This document shows positions 27,628-37,097 of a stretch of DNA of 64,000 nucleotides, piece after piece. The stretch covers positions 26,063 through 90,062 of the forward strand of contig DEZK01000016.1 of NCBI GenBank assembly GCA_002365175.1, written 5' to 3'. Positions within the stretch are counted from its first letter, which is position 1, and every line of letters starts with the position of its first letter. The position numbers were made by a program, and so were the translations under genes. The DNA comes from Raskinella chloraquaticus (SeqCode) (GTDB lineage Bacteria > Pseudomonadota > Alphaproteobacteria > Rhizobiales > UBA4765). A model generated the notes under the pieces. It searched no databases and was not told where the DNA came from. It saw only the letters and a list, made by a program, of their open reading frames with translations.

Positions 27628-28445
27628 GCTTTCTCGACAACCTCTTTGGCCTGACTGGCAAGACAGCGCTCGTCACCGGCGGCGCGAGCGGTATCGGACG
27701 CATGTGTGCTGAGGCGCTAGTCAGGGCGGGCGCGCGCGTCATGATCGCATCACGCAAGGGTGCGGCGTGCGAAGCGGTCGCAAGCAGCCTCAACGCCTTG
27801 GGGGCTCCGGGCAAGGCGGAAGGCTTTGCCGGTGATGTAGCGACTGACGCCGGCGTCAAGGCGCTGGCAGCAGAGGTGGGCAGCCGGGCGACGCAGCTTG
27901 ATATTCTCGTCAACAATGCCGGACGCAGCTGGGGCGAGCCAATGGAAACATTCCCCTTCGCGGCCTGGGAAAGCGTCATGGCGCTCAACGTCGCCGGCCT
28001 CTTCACCCTCACCCGCGATCTGCTGCCGCTCCTGAGGGCTGCTGCCACGCCAGACACGCCAGCGCGTGTGATCAATCTGGGCTCGGTGATGGGGACGCTG
28101 CCGCTCGGTGATGGCGCCTATTCCTACGCGGCATCCAAAGCAGCCGTCCACCACCTCACGCGCATCCTTGCCAAGGAGCTGGCCGCTGCGCACATCACGG
28201 TCAACGCCTTTGCTCCAGGCCCCTTTGCAAGCAAGATGACGGCATTCGCCACGGCGGACGAAAAACGCCGCGAGAAGGTGGCGCAGGTGGTGCCGCTCGG
28301 GCGCATCGGGACGCCCGAGGATATCGCCGGCGCCCTTCTCTATTTGTGCGGGCGCGGCGGGGCCTATATCACCGGGGCGGTGCTGCCGATCGATGGCGGT
28401 CTGGCGGTTGGCATCGGCGAAAATCTTTTTCCAGAAGCTGAGTAA
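27624..28445 (+). CDS. SDR family oxidoreductase
   Basis: A 273-residue short-chain dehydrogenase. The NAD(P) loop GGASGIG is near residues 19-25, NNAG at about 97-100, and the active site Ser plus YSYAASK (Tyr and Lys) around residues 150-175. Members reduce or oxidise acyl-CoA, keto or polyol substrates; the precise substrate is not readable, though pairing with the next gene suggests fatty-acid or hydroxyacyl metabolism. Followed after 18 bp by a second SDR gene, then a cation efflux gene in ATGA overlap. Confidence 0.9.
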   Translation: MSFLDNLFGLTGKTALVTGGASGIGRMCAEALVRAGARVMIASRKGAACEAVASSLNALGAPGKAEGFAGDVATDAGVKALAAEVGSRATQLDILVNNAGRSWGEPMETFPFAAWESVMALNVAGLFTLTRDLLPLLRAAATPDTPARVINLGSVMGTLPLGDGAYSYAASKAAVHHLTRILAKELAAAHITVNAFAPGPFASKMTAFATADEKRREKVAQVVPLGRIGTPEDIAGALLYLCGRGGAYITGAVLPIDGGLAVGIGENLFPEAE

Positions 28446-28463
28446 CAGTGGAGCACGCCGACG

Positions 28464-29378
28464 ATGAGTATTCGATTTGACCAGCGCGTCGCTATCGTCA
28501 CCGGCGCTGGCAACGGGCTTGGCCGAGCGCACGCGCTGGGTCTGGCGGCGCGGGGCGCCAAGGTTGTCGTCAACGATCTTGGCGGCGCGCTTGATGGCAG
28601 CGGCAGCTCGGCACGCGCGGCGGAACGCGTCGCGGACGAGATCAACGCCGCCGGTGGCGAGGCCTTTGCTGATGCCAGTAATGTGGCGGATGCGGCAGCG
28701 GTCGAGGCGATGGTCTCCACAACATTGTCGCGCTATGGCCGCGTCGATATTCTCGTCAACAATGCCGGCATCCTGCGCGACAAGAGTTTCGCCAAGATGG
28801 AGTTGAGCGATTTCCGCACCGTCATGGATGTCCATGTCATGGGCGCGGTTCATTGCACGAAAGCGGTCTGGGAGACCATGCGCACGCAAAATTACGGGCG
28901 CATCCTCTTCACCACATCATCATCCGGCCTTTACGGCAATTTCGGCCAGGCCAATTACGCAGCTGCCAAGGCGGCACTCATCGGCCTGATGAATACGCTT
29001 CATCTTGAAGGAGCAAAATACAATATCCGCCTCAACGCACTGGCGCCGGTGGCGGCGACCCGCATGACGCAGGAGCTGATGCCGAAGGAGGCGCTTGGCC
29101 TGCTGAAGCCGGAAGCCGTGACGCCGGGTGTCCTCTTTCTGATGAGCGAGAACGCGCCCTCGCGGGTCATTCTTGCCGCAGGAGCGGGAGGCTTCGCCGT
29201 GACCCATATCATCGAGAGCGAGGGATTGCAGCTTCCCGGAGACCCCGTAACTCCGGAGGCGATCGCTGCGGCCTTCGCCGATATCAGCGACGCCGAAAAC
29301 GGCAAGGCCCTGCAGGGTGCCTTCGAGCAGACAGCCAAGTTCGTCACCCGCGCCCTTGCGGCCGCGCCCAAATCATGA
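28464..29378 (+). CDS. SDR oxidoreductase, 3-hydroxyacyl-CoA dehydrogenase-like
   Basis: A 304-residue enzyme with the loop GAGNGLGRAHALGLAARGAK and VVNDLGGALDGSG, the pattern of the dehydrogenase part of peroxisomal multifunctional enzyme type 2. NNAGILRDKSFAKM and NYAAAKAALIGL give the rest of the catalytic set. A role in oxidation of 3-hydroxyacyl-CoA is inferred from this similarity. The C-terminal extension after residue 245 is typical of this subgroup. Its stop overlaps the start of the cation efflux gene. Confidence 0.88.
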   Translation: MSIRFDQRVAIVTGAGNGLGRAHALGLAARGAKVVVNDLGGALDGSGSSARAAERVADEINAAGGEAFADASNVADAAAVEAMVSTTLSRYGRVDILVNNAGILRDKSFAKMELSDFRTVMDVHVMGAVHCTKAVWETMRTQNYGRILFTTSSSGLYGNFGQANYAAAKAALIGLMNTLHLEGAKYNIRLNALAPVAATRMTQELMPKEALGLLKPEAVTPGVLFLMSENAPSRVILAAGAGGFAVTHIIESEGLQLPGDPVTPEAIAAAFADISDAENGKALQGAFEQTAKFVTRALAAAPKS

Positions 29379-30760
29379 GCGGCGCGAAGGAAAGGATCGC
29401 GCTGACCTCGATTGCCGCATCGGCCGCGCTGACGATAGGCAAATTCGTGGCGGCCCTTCTGTCGGGGTCGCTGGCGCTGTTGTCGGAAGCGCTGCACGGG
29501 CTCATCGATACCGCCGCAACCATCATGACCTGGCTCGCCGTGCGTTTTGGCGACAAGCCCGCCGATGATGACCATCAATTCGGCCATGGCAAGATCGAGA
29601 GCATCGCGGCTCTGGTCGAGGTCGGCCTGCTGATCGCACTTGCCGCCGGTGTTGCCTATGAAGGGATAAGGCGGTTGTTCGGGGCCGCCAGCGATGTCGA
29701 AGCCTCGCCGCTTGCCATCGGCGTTCTCGTCGTCTCCATTATCGTGGACTTCTTCCGTGCCCGCGCGCTGAACAAGGTCGCGAAGGAAACCGACAGCCAT
29801 GCGCTGGAAGCGGACGCCTTGCACTTCTCGACTGATATGTGGTCGTCAGCTTTCGTCATTGTCGGGCTCGTTGCTGTGGGCGCCGGCTTTCCCCAAGGCG
29901 ATGCGCTGGCAGCGCTGGTTGTCAGCATGACGATCGCGATTGCCGCCTGGATGCTCGGCAAGCGGACGATAGATGCGCTGATGGATGCCGCGCCAACGGG
30001 GGCAGCCGACAGCGTGCGACAGGCAGCACAAAGTGTGCGCGGTGTCATCGAGGTCGAACAGGTGCGCACCCGCAAGGTGGGCGCGACGCTGTTCGCCGAT
30101 GTCACGGTGGCGGTGCCGCGCATGCTGCCGCTTGACAAGGTGGCGCAGGTCAAAAGCCAGATCGTCGCGGCGGTTCGCGCAGAGATCCCCGGCGCCGAGA
30201 TGACGGTGACAACCCACCCGCGGGCGCTTGATGACGAAAGCCTGCTGGAGCGGGTGCTGCTGATTGCGGCAACGCGCCGGGTGCCGGTCCATCACGTGAC
30301 GGTCCAGCAGATCGAGGAGCATCTGGCGGTCGCCTGCGACATCGAGGTCGATGGCCGCATGAGCCTTGAGGCGGCGCATGTCATCGCCAGCCGCTTCGAG
30401 GCGGCGCTGCGCGATGAGTTTGGTGCGCAGACCGAGGTTGAAACCCATATCGAGCCGCTTGATCCGCACGGGATCAGGGGGCGCGATGTGATGGAGGAAG
30501 AACGCGCCTCTCTCGCCACTGCGATCACTGCGGCAGCGCGCGCGCACCCGATGCTGGGTGACATCCACGACGTCAGAGTACGCGAAACAGCCAAGGGGCG
30601 GGTGGTTCATTTTCATTGCCTTGCGGACCCCAAGCACACGGTGGCCGAGGTCCATCAGGTCATCGATGCGTTCGAGCATGATATCAGGCGCATCGACCCG
30701 GGCATCGTCAGGGTTGTGAGCCATGCTGAGCCCCGGCGCGGGGACGCGGCGCGCCCTTGA
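29375..30760 (+). CDS. Cation diffusion facilitator family transporter
   Basis: A 461-residue inner-membrane divalent metal/proton antiporter. Metal-site motifs are SEALHGLID in segment 2 and EADALHFSTD in segment 5. The usual C-terminal cytoplasmic domain is followed by a long second regulatory part (about residues 290-455), longer than the common 300-residue members. The ATG overlaps the stop of the upstream SDR gene (ATGA). The metal (Zn, Fe, Mn, Co) cannot be assigned. Confidence 0.9.
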   Translation: MSGAKERIALTSIAASAALTIGKFVAALLSGSLALLSEALHGLIDTAATIMTWLAVRFGDKPADDDHQFGHGKIESIAALVEVGLLIALAAGVAYEGIRRLFGAASDVEASPLAIGVLVVSIIVDFFRARALNKVAKETDSHALEADALHFSTDMWSSAFVIVGLVAVGAGFPQGDALAALVVSMTIAIAAWMLGKRTIDALMDAAPTGAADSVRQAAQSVRGVIEVEQVRTRKVGATLFADVTVAVPRMLPLDKVAQVKSQIVAAVRAEIPGAEMTVTTHPRALDDESLLERVLLIAATRRVPVHHVTVQQIEEHLAVACDIEVDGRMSLEAAHVIASRFEAALRDEFGAQTEVETHIEPLDPHGIRGRDVMEEERASLATAITAAARAHPMLGDIHDVRVRETAKGRVVHFHCLADPKHTVAEVHQVIDAFEHDIRRIDPGIVRVVSHAEPRRGDAARP

Positions 30761-30791
30761 TGCTGCCATCACACCGGCCTAATTCTTGGCT

Positions 30792-33428
30792 ATGAGCACA
30801 CCCGAATCATCTCCGACCATTCGACTGAGCGACTATCGCCCGCCCGATCATCTCATTGCCCGTGTTGATCTGGATATCCGCCTTGAACGCAAGGCGAGTG
30901 AAGTCTTCGCCCGCCTTGGCGTGAAGCCTCATCCGCAAGGGGTGGCTGGCGCACCGTTGGTCCTTCACCGCGACCATGTCATGCCCGCGCGCATTCTGCT
31001 CGATGGGCGAGCGTTGCGCGCCGATGAGATCGTGGTTGAGGCAAGACAGCTGATCCTGCACAAGGTGCCGGACAGGCCCTTCACGCTCGATCTCCTGAAC
31101 GTCGTCGACGCCGAGGCCAATACGACGTTGAACGGGCTTTATCTGTCAAATGACGTGTTCTGCACGCAGTGCGAGGCCGAAGGCTTTCGCCGTATCACGC
31201 CCTTCATCGATCGGCCTGATGTGCTGGCGCGCTATCGCACCCGGATCGAGGCAAGAAAATCCGAGACGCGCTATCTTCTGGCAAACGGCAACCCGATTGC
31301 CAGTGGGGATCTGGCCGAGGGACGCCACTTCGCGCTGTGGGATGATCCGTGGCCGAAGCCGTCCTATCTCTTTGCGCTGGTGGCGGGCAATCTGGCGCGG
31401 GTGAGCGACACCTTCCTCACGCGATCAGGGCGCGAGGTCCGGCTTGATATCTTTGTCGAGGACGGGAAGGAGGAGCGCTGCGCTTTCGCGATGGAAAGCC
31501 TGAAGCGGGCGATGGCGTGGGACGAGCAGGCGTTCGGGCGCGAATATGATCTCGATGTCTTCATGCTGGTCGCCGTCAGCGATTTCAACATGGGAGCGAT
31601 GGAGAACAAGGGTCTCAACATCTTCAACGACAAATATGTGCTTGCCGATCCCAGGCGCGCGACCGACAGCGATTTCATCGATATTGAAGCGATCATCGGC
31701 CATGAATATTTCCACAACTGGACAGGCAACCGCATCACCTGCCGCGACTGGTTCCAGCTGTGCGTGAAGGAGGGCTTGACGGTCTTTCGCGACCAGGAAT
31801 TCACCGCCGCCATGCGCTCTCCTGCGGTCAAGCGGATCATGGATGTGCGGCGGCTGCGATCAGCGCAATTCGTCGAGGATCAGGGTCCGCTTGCTCACCC
31901 AGTGCGCCCCAATTCCTATAAGGAAATCAATAATTTCTATACGGCCACCGTTTATGAAAAGGGCGCCGAGATCATCCGTATGCTGCGCACCCTGATTGGC
32001 GAGGAGCATTTCTCCACCGGGATGACCCTCTATTTCGAGCGCCATGACGGGCAGGCGGTGACGGTCGAAGATTTCATCACCTGCTTTGCCGAGACAAGCG
32101 GGCGCGATCTGGCGCCTTTCATGCGCTGGTATGCGCAGGCTGGCACGCCGGTTGTATCCGTCGATATCGCTTACGATGCGGTGGCACAAACGGCGACCCT
32201 GGCCTTCAAACAGACCTTGTCGCCGGCAGCAGGGGACAACGCCTTGCCGCAGACCATTCCCGTCCATATCGGACTGCTCGACCCTCAGGGGCGGGACATG
32301 GAGTTGCACACCGCTGATGGCGCAATGGCCGGTAACGTCATCATTCTTGATGAGGCGACATGCAAGGTGACTTTCCATCGCATAGAGCAACGGCCCGTTC
32401 CCTCTCTTCTTAGAGGGTTTTCGGCACCCGTTCGCCTTGACGTCTCGCTGTCTGATGATGATCTCGTTTTTCTGCTCACCCACGACAGCGACAGCTTCAA
32501 TCGCTGGCAGGCAGGTCAGACGTTGGCAACGCGGCAGATGGCGGCAGCGGCGAGCGGCCGGCAGATCAAGGCCGCAGGTGTCAAGGCCTACCTGCATGCT
32601 CTGGCACAAGCGATCGAGGCCAGCGGCACTGACGACGCGTTCCTGGCCCTTCTGCTCACGCTGCCAAGCGAGAGCGATATCGCCCGCGAGATCGGCACCA
32701 ACATTGATCCTGAAGCCATCCATATCGCCAGACGCGATCTGCGTCGGCGCATCGGCTTATCTCTGCGAGAGCAGCTGATCACGCGCTGCACGGCCCTGCC
32801 CGCCGATGATGTTCAGTCAATGGGCGGAACGGCAACTGCGCGGCGAGCCTTGCGCAATGCCTTGCTCGATTTGCTATGCACGCAGGCTGATGAACATGTA
32901 CTCGATATGGCGGAGCGTCAGTTCCGCGATGGCCAGACGATGACCGAGGTTTATGGCGCCCTCATTGCCTTGTCACAGCACGATTGCAGGCAGCGCAGCG
33001 AGGCGCTCGCGGCGTTCTATGATCGGCACAAGGGCGACGCGCTGGTCATTGATAAGTGGCTCGCCGTTCAGGCGATGGTGGGCGAAACACAGACATTGAG
33101 ACAGGTCGAGGAGCTGACCAGGCATCCGGCTTTCCGCCTGACCAATCCAAACCGGGTGCGGGCTTTGCTGTCGACGTTTGCTTTTTCCAATCCCAGCCAG
33201 TTCAATCGGCAGGATGGGGCGGGGTATCGTTTCATCGCTGATCAGGTGATGGCGCTTGATCGCATCAACCCGCAGATAGCGGCGAGGCTGGCAACGGCTT
33301 TTCGTGCCTGGGCCATACTTGAACCCGGACGCCGGCACCTGGCGCGGGCGGAACTCGAGCGTATCGCCAGCGGTGGTGAGCTGTCGCCGGACCTGGCAGA
33401 AATGGTCCAAAGGACGCTTCAAATCTAG
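30792..33428 (+). CDS. pepN: Aminopeptidase N
   Basis: An 878-residue M1 zinc metallopeptidase that removes N-terminal residues from peptides in the cytoplasm. The substrate motif GAMEN is near residue 268 and the zinc site HEYFHNW starts at residue 304, with the third ligand Glu some 20 residues later in VKEGLTVFRDQEF. Length and the C-terminal helical domain fit the bacterial PepN (alanyl aminopeptidase) branch. The upstream TTG at 30786 is less likely than the ATG at 30792. Confidence 0.96.
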   Translation: MSTPESSPTIRLSDYRPPDHLIARVDLDIRLERKASEVFARLGVKPHPQGVAGAPLVLHRDHVMPARILLDGRALRADEIVVEARQLILHKVPDRPFTLDLLNVVDAEANTTLNGLYLSNDVFCTQCEAEGFRRITPFIDRPDVLARYRTRIEARKSETRYLLANGNPIASGDLAEGRHFALWDDPWPKPSYLFALVAGNLARVSDTFLTRSGREVRLDIFVEDGKEERCAFAMESLKRAMAWDEQAFGREYDLDVFMLVAVSDFNMGAMENKGLNIFNDKYVLADPRRATDSDFIDIEAIIGHEYFHNWTGNRITCRDWFQLCVKEGLTVFRDQEFTAAMRSPAVKRIMDVRRLRSAQFVEDQGPLAHPVRPNSYKEINNFYTATVYEKGAEIIRMLRTLIGEEHFSTGMTLYFERHDGQAVTVEDFITCFAETSGRDLAPFMRWYAQAGTPVVSVDIAYDAVAQTATLAFKQTLSPAAGDNALPQTIPVHIGLLDPQGRDMELHTADGAMAGNVIILDEATCKVTFHRIEQRPVPSLLRGFSAPVRLDVSLSDDDLVFLLTHDSDSFNRWQAGQTLATRQMAAAASGRQIKAAGVKAYLHALAQAIEASGTDDAFLALLLTLPSESDIAREIGTNIDPEAIHIARRDLRRRIGLSLREQLITRCTALPADDVQSMGGTATARRALRNALLDLLCTQADEHVLDMAERQFRDGQTMTEVYGALIALSQHDCRQRSEALAAFYDRHKGDALVIDKWLAVQAMVGETQTLRQVEELTRHPAFRLTNPNRVRALLSTFAFSNPSQFNRQDGAGYRFIADQVMALDRINPQIAARLATAFRAWAILEPGRRHLARAELERIASGGELSPDLAEMVQRTLQI

Positions 33429-33603
33429 GGTCGATGACCCGTCGACAAATTTTCCACAGTCACCGTCAATAAATTATGGACAAGACGATTCGCGTCGATT
33501 CTACTCGTGCTGATTCGGCCTGGTGTACGGCGTTTTTTTCATCCAGGACGGCGGATTTCCATCTGTAGCATTCCAAGTAACTGCTTTTCTGGAGAGGCTC
33601 TGC

Positions 33604-36042
33604 ATGCCGCGGGAGCTAACTTCGCGCCGTGGCGCGGAGGCGCGCGTTCTGTTGTCTGTGAGGCGTTGGCTTGCGGCGAATGCAGCACGGCTGACCGGCT
33701 CAAACTGGCTTCTTCGAAGCAGCGTGCCTGCCCTTGTGATCCTGTTTATCGCGTCCTTCGGCGTTTCAACTTTTGTCGCGCTGTTCCAGGAGCGCGATGA
33801 CGCCCTCAATGATGCGCGGCTCGACATGCGTCTGATGGCTCAGACGCTGGCAAATGGATTGCGTGACGCAACCGACAAGGAAGAAGCCGGCCGGGCTTTC
33901 GACCAGGCGATCAATGCGCTCGGCACGAGCGCCGATGAGCGGCGGATTGGCCAGGGACGCGCCCACCTTCTGATCGATCCGGATGGACGGATCGCCTACT
34001 CCACCGCGCCGCAGGACTATCCCCCGGGTACTCTTTTGTTATCGCAAGCTCCCGGTCTGGATTCGCTCCTGCGGTCGGGGGATGTCGGCGGTGTCACTGA
34101 GTTTTCCCGGCCTAATGGCCAATTAATGCTGACGGCCATCCAGCGATTGCCCAAGCGCACTGGAACCATTGTCGAGATACAGGCGATGGCCCATGCGCTG
34201 GCGCAATGGCGTCAGCGAGCGGTCACCCAGGTCTCATTGTTTATTGTCACCAGCTTCGTTGTCCTCATGCTGGGGTTTGCATTCCACTGGCAGGCATTGC
34301 GCGCGCGCGAAGCCAATATTGTCAGCGACAGGACGCGGGCCCGCCTCGATCTGGCGCTGGATCGCGGACGTTGCGGGCTGTGGGATTGCGACCTGCGCAA
34401 TGGCCGGATCTACTGGTCGACATCGATGTATGACATTCTCGGGCGAACACCGAGCGAGGCAGCGCTGTCTTATGGCGACCTGGCCGAATGGCTGCATGAA
34501 GATGATCACTCGATCATCAACGATATGGCCACCAGCGCGGCGACACGCCGCCCCATTGACCGCGAAATACGCCTCGCGCACGCTGAAGGTGGATGGGTGT
34601 GGGTTCGAGCCCGTGCCGAGGTGGCGGCCGCGCAAAGCGATGACGATCTCCATCTCATCGGCGTCGCGCTTGATGTCACCGAGCAGCGCACACTCGCAGA
34701 CCAGCGCAATCAGGCTGACATGCGGCTGCGGGCAGCACTCGACAGCATCGGCGAGGCGTTCGTTCTGTGGGATGCCGATAATCGCCTGATCCTGTGCAAT
34801 TCCAAATTTCAACAACAGCACGATCTGACCGATGCCCAGGTTGCGCAGGGCAGTCTCTATGACGACGTCATCGCGGCGGGGCGACGCCCGGTCTTTGTTC
34901 GAACCACCCGACAGGATCGACGCGTGAGGGCGGAAGCGGGCGTTACCGCCGATCTGCCGGGCGCCGCGCCGGAGAGCGGCGAGACGAGCGCAGATCGGCC
35001 TGTACCGACGCTTTCGCGTCACGCCCTCGGTGACGAGAACGCGCTCAACGCCAGTAATTTCGAGGCTTTGCTTGAGGATGGCCGCTGGCTCAACGTCAGC
35101 GAGCGGCGGACGCGTGATGGCGGATTTGTTTCGGTCGCGACCGACATCACCGCCCTCAAGCGCAACGAGGAAACACTGACACAGAGCGACCGACGTCTGC
35201 GAAAAATGGTCGTTGATCTGACAGTTTCACGGCAGGCGCTGGAAATGCAATCGCGCAGCCTGAGCGAAGTGGCGGAAAAATACGCCAACGAAAAGCGCCG
35301 CGCTGATGATGCCAAGCGCAAGGCCGAGGCTGCGAACCTGGCAAAATCCGATTTTCTTGCCAATATCAGTCATGAGTTGCGCACCCCGCTTAACGCCATC
35401 ATCGGCTTCTCGGAAATCATGCGCCACGCCATGTTCGGACCGCTGGGCTCGCAGCGTTATATCGACTACACGCGCGACATTCATAACTCCGGCCAGTACC
35501 TGATGGATGTCATCAACGATATCCTCGACATGGCAAAGCTCGAATCGGGGCGTCGCACGATCAATTGGGAAGAGGTCGACATCGACGAACTGCTCGCCGA
35601 TGTCGCCCGCGTCATCGGGGTCAAGGCACAAGAGGATTCAATTGCACTCCACGTGCCGGCGCCGACGCATTATCGCATTATCGCCGACCAGCGCGCGCTG
35701 AAACAGATCCTGCTCAACCTGTTGTCCAACGCCGTTAAATTTACGCCGCCACGCGGTAATGTCGAAATACTCGCAAAAACAAGCAATGGGCGTCTGCTTA
35801 TTTCTATTCGCGATGATGGCATCGGCATTCCCAAAGACAAAATCGACAAGCTGGGGCAACCCTTCGTCCAGGTGGAAAATCAATACACCAAATTCCACAA
35901 GGGATCCGGACTTGGCCTGGCAATCTCGCGATCTCTGGCGACCATGCAAGGCGGAGACCTGACCATTTCGTCCATGCCCGGCGAAGGGACCACCGTCACG
36001 GTCAGCCTGCCGCTGCAAAAGACAGACAAAACCGACTGTTAG
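33604..36042 (+). CDS. Membrane sensor histidine kinase, PleC/PdhS-like
   Basis: An 812-residue hybrid-free kinase. Membrane segments lie near residues 40-60 (VPALVILFIASFGVSTFVAL) and 205-225 (VSLFIVTSFVVLMLGFAF) around a periplasmic sensor. Two PAS domains follow (GLWDCDLRNGRIYWSTSMYD; LDSIGEAFVLWDADNRLILC), then a coiled coil, HisKA with the phosphorylated His590 in ISHELRTPLNAIIGFSEIM, and a complete HATPase (NLLSNAVKFTP, DDGIGIP, GSGLGLAIS). MRHAMFGPLGSQRYIDYTRD resembles PleC/DivJ-type kinases that control DivK and the cell cycle in alphaproteobacteria. GGAGAG supports the ATG at 33604. The stop codon is formed at the edge of a MITE-like repeat. Confidence 0.9.
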   Translation: MPRELTSRRGAEARVLLSVRRWLAANAARLTGSNWLLRSSVPALVILFIASFGVSTFVALFQERDDALNDARLDMRLMAQTLANGLRDATDKEEAGRAFDQAINALGTSADERRIGQGRAHLLIDPDGRIAYSTAPQDYPPGTLLLSQAPGLDSLLRSGDVGGVTEFSRPNGQLMLTAIQRLPKRTGTIVEIQAMAHALAQWRQRAVTQVSLFIVTSFVVLMLGFAFHWQALRAREANIVSDRTRARLDLALDRGRCGLWDCDLRNGRIYWSTSMYDILGRTPSEAALSYGDLAEWLHEDDHSIINDMATSAATRRPIDREIRLAHAEGGWVWVRARAEVAAAQSDDDLHLIGVALDVTEQRTLADQRNQADMRLRAALDSIGEAFVLWDADNRLILCNSKFQQQHDLTDAQVAQGSLYDDVIAAGRRPVFVRTTRQDRRVRAEAGVTADLPGAAPESGETSADRPVPTLSRHALGDENALNASNFEALLEDGRWLNVSERRTRDGGFVSVATDITALKRNEETLTQSDRRLRKMVVDLTVSRQALEMQSRSLSEVAEKYANEKRRADDAKRKAEAANLAKSDFLANISHELRTPLNAIIGFSEIMRHAMFGPLGSQRYIDYTRDIHNSGQYLMDVINDILDMAKLESGRRTINWEEVDIDELLADVARVIGVKAQEDSIALHVPAPTHYRIIADQRALKQILLNLLSNAVKFTPPRGNVEILAKTSNGRLLISIRDDGIGIPKDKIDKLGQPFVQVENQYTKFHKGSGLGLAISRSLATMQGGDLTISSMPGEGTTVTVSLPLQKTDKTDC

Positions 36043-36309
36043 GGTCAGGCCCCGTTAATTTGGGCGAAACGGTGGGAGGGACATGGCGCGAGGTTGAGGA
36101 GCAAGCCTGCAGGAAGTCGTCTGACGTTCAAAGGCTTGCGACATAAAGATAAAGATCGCGTCATTTCACCCCATCCGAAGGACAAGGCACGAATGGTAAA
36201 CTGGTTCGTCGACGCCCTCAACCATACCAAAGGGTATGCTTTTCGGGCTTCTCCTGCCATTTTATCCATTCGTGCCATGCCGTTTTGCCTAAATTGATGG
36301 GGTCCTGAC
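36042..36309 (-). repeat. MITE-like element, copy 1
   Basis: About 268 bp bounded by imperfect terminal inverted repeats of about 30 bp (left GGGTCAGGCCCCGTTAATTT; right end, complement, GTCAGGACCCCATCAATTTA). It sits between TTAG and CTAG, consistent with a TA or YTAR target. Its complement matches the sequence from 63801 almost base for base; copy 1 has a 6-bp CTTTAT duplication that copy 2 lacks. A 77-codon open frame on the minus strand (36278-36045, MARMDKMAGEARKAYPLVWL) is shared by both copies but has no recognised function and no transposase is encoded. Confidence 0.8.
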
Positions 36310-36406
36310 TCTAGTTCCGATCAATCACAGGTGGAAAGACCTATTTCTTGAACAGGCAGCGGTTTCGCCCCGGCGGAGCCCATGCTAGCCAGAGGCAGGA
36401 GACATC

Positions 36407-37069
36407 ATGCCCCGCCCCCTGAAGATTGCCCCTTCGCTGCTTGCCGCCGACTTCGCCGCTCTTGGTGCAGAAACCCGCGCTATCGATGAAGCGGGTGCCG
36501 ACTGGCTTCATCTCGACATCATGGACGGGCATTTCGTGCCCAATATCAGTTTCGGTCCGGCCATCGTCAAGGCTCTGCGCCCGCATTCGACGAAGCCCTT
36601 CGATGTCCACCTGATGATCGCGCCGGTCGATCCCTATATACCGGCCTTTGCGGCGGCAGGCGCTGATCTCATCTCGCTGCACGTTGAAGCAGGACCCCAC
36701 CTCCATCGTTCGCTTGGCCTTATTCGCAGCCTTGGCAAGAAAGCGGGCGTCGTCATCAATCCCGGCACGCCGGCATCAGCGGTTGAGGCAGTGCTTGATC
36801 TCGTCGACCTCGTGCTGGTGATGAGCGTCAACCCCGGCTTCGGCGGCCAAAGCTTCATTGACGGCGCGCTCACCAGCCTGCGCCACGTGGCGGCTCTTGT
36901 CGGTGAGCGACCCATCGACATTGAGGTTGATGGCGGCATCGGCCCCGAGAATGCAGGAGCGGCGTGCGCTGCAGGCGCCAATGTTCTGGTGGCCGGCTCA
37001 TCGATCTTCAAGGACGGCCCTGCTACCTACCGATCAGCCATCGAGGCGCTGCGCCGCGCTGCCGCCTGA
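36407..37069 (+). CDS. rpe: Ribulose-phosphate 3-epimerase
   Basis: A 220-residue TIM-barrel enzyme interconverting ribulose-5-phosphate and xylulose-5-phosphate in the pentose phosphate and Calvin pathways. Signatures: IAPSLLAADFAALG, LHLDIMDGHFVPNISFGP with the metal-binding residues, VLVMSVNPGFGGQSFI and IEVDGGIGPENA. Full length. Probably the first gene of a run with purB 28 bp downstream, supplying the ribose-phosphate side of purine synthesis. Confidence 0.96.
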   Translation: MPRPLKIAPSLLAADFAALGAETRAIDEAGADWLHLDIMDGHFVPNISFGPAIVKALRPHSTKPFDVHLMIAPVDPYIPAFAAAGADLISLHVEAGPHLHRSLGLIRSLGKKAGVVINPGTPASAVEAVLDLVDLVLVMSVNPGFGGQSFIDGALTSLRHVAALVGERPIDIEVDGGIGPENAGAACAAGANVLVAGSSIFKDGPATYRSAIEALRRAAA

Positions 37070-37097
37070 AAAAAAAATCGATTTTCCGAGGTTACCC

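Noticed and set aside
27750..28889. Long minus-strand open frame (379 codons) across both SDR genes
   Set aside because: It is antisense to two clear SDR enzymes and has the His/Arg-rich look of a high-GC shadow frame; no family motif or ribosome site.
36045..36278. 77-codon frame inside the MITE-like repeat as a gene
   Set aside because: Shared by both copies because they are near-identical DNA; no ribosome site or family similarity, so treated as part of the repeat.
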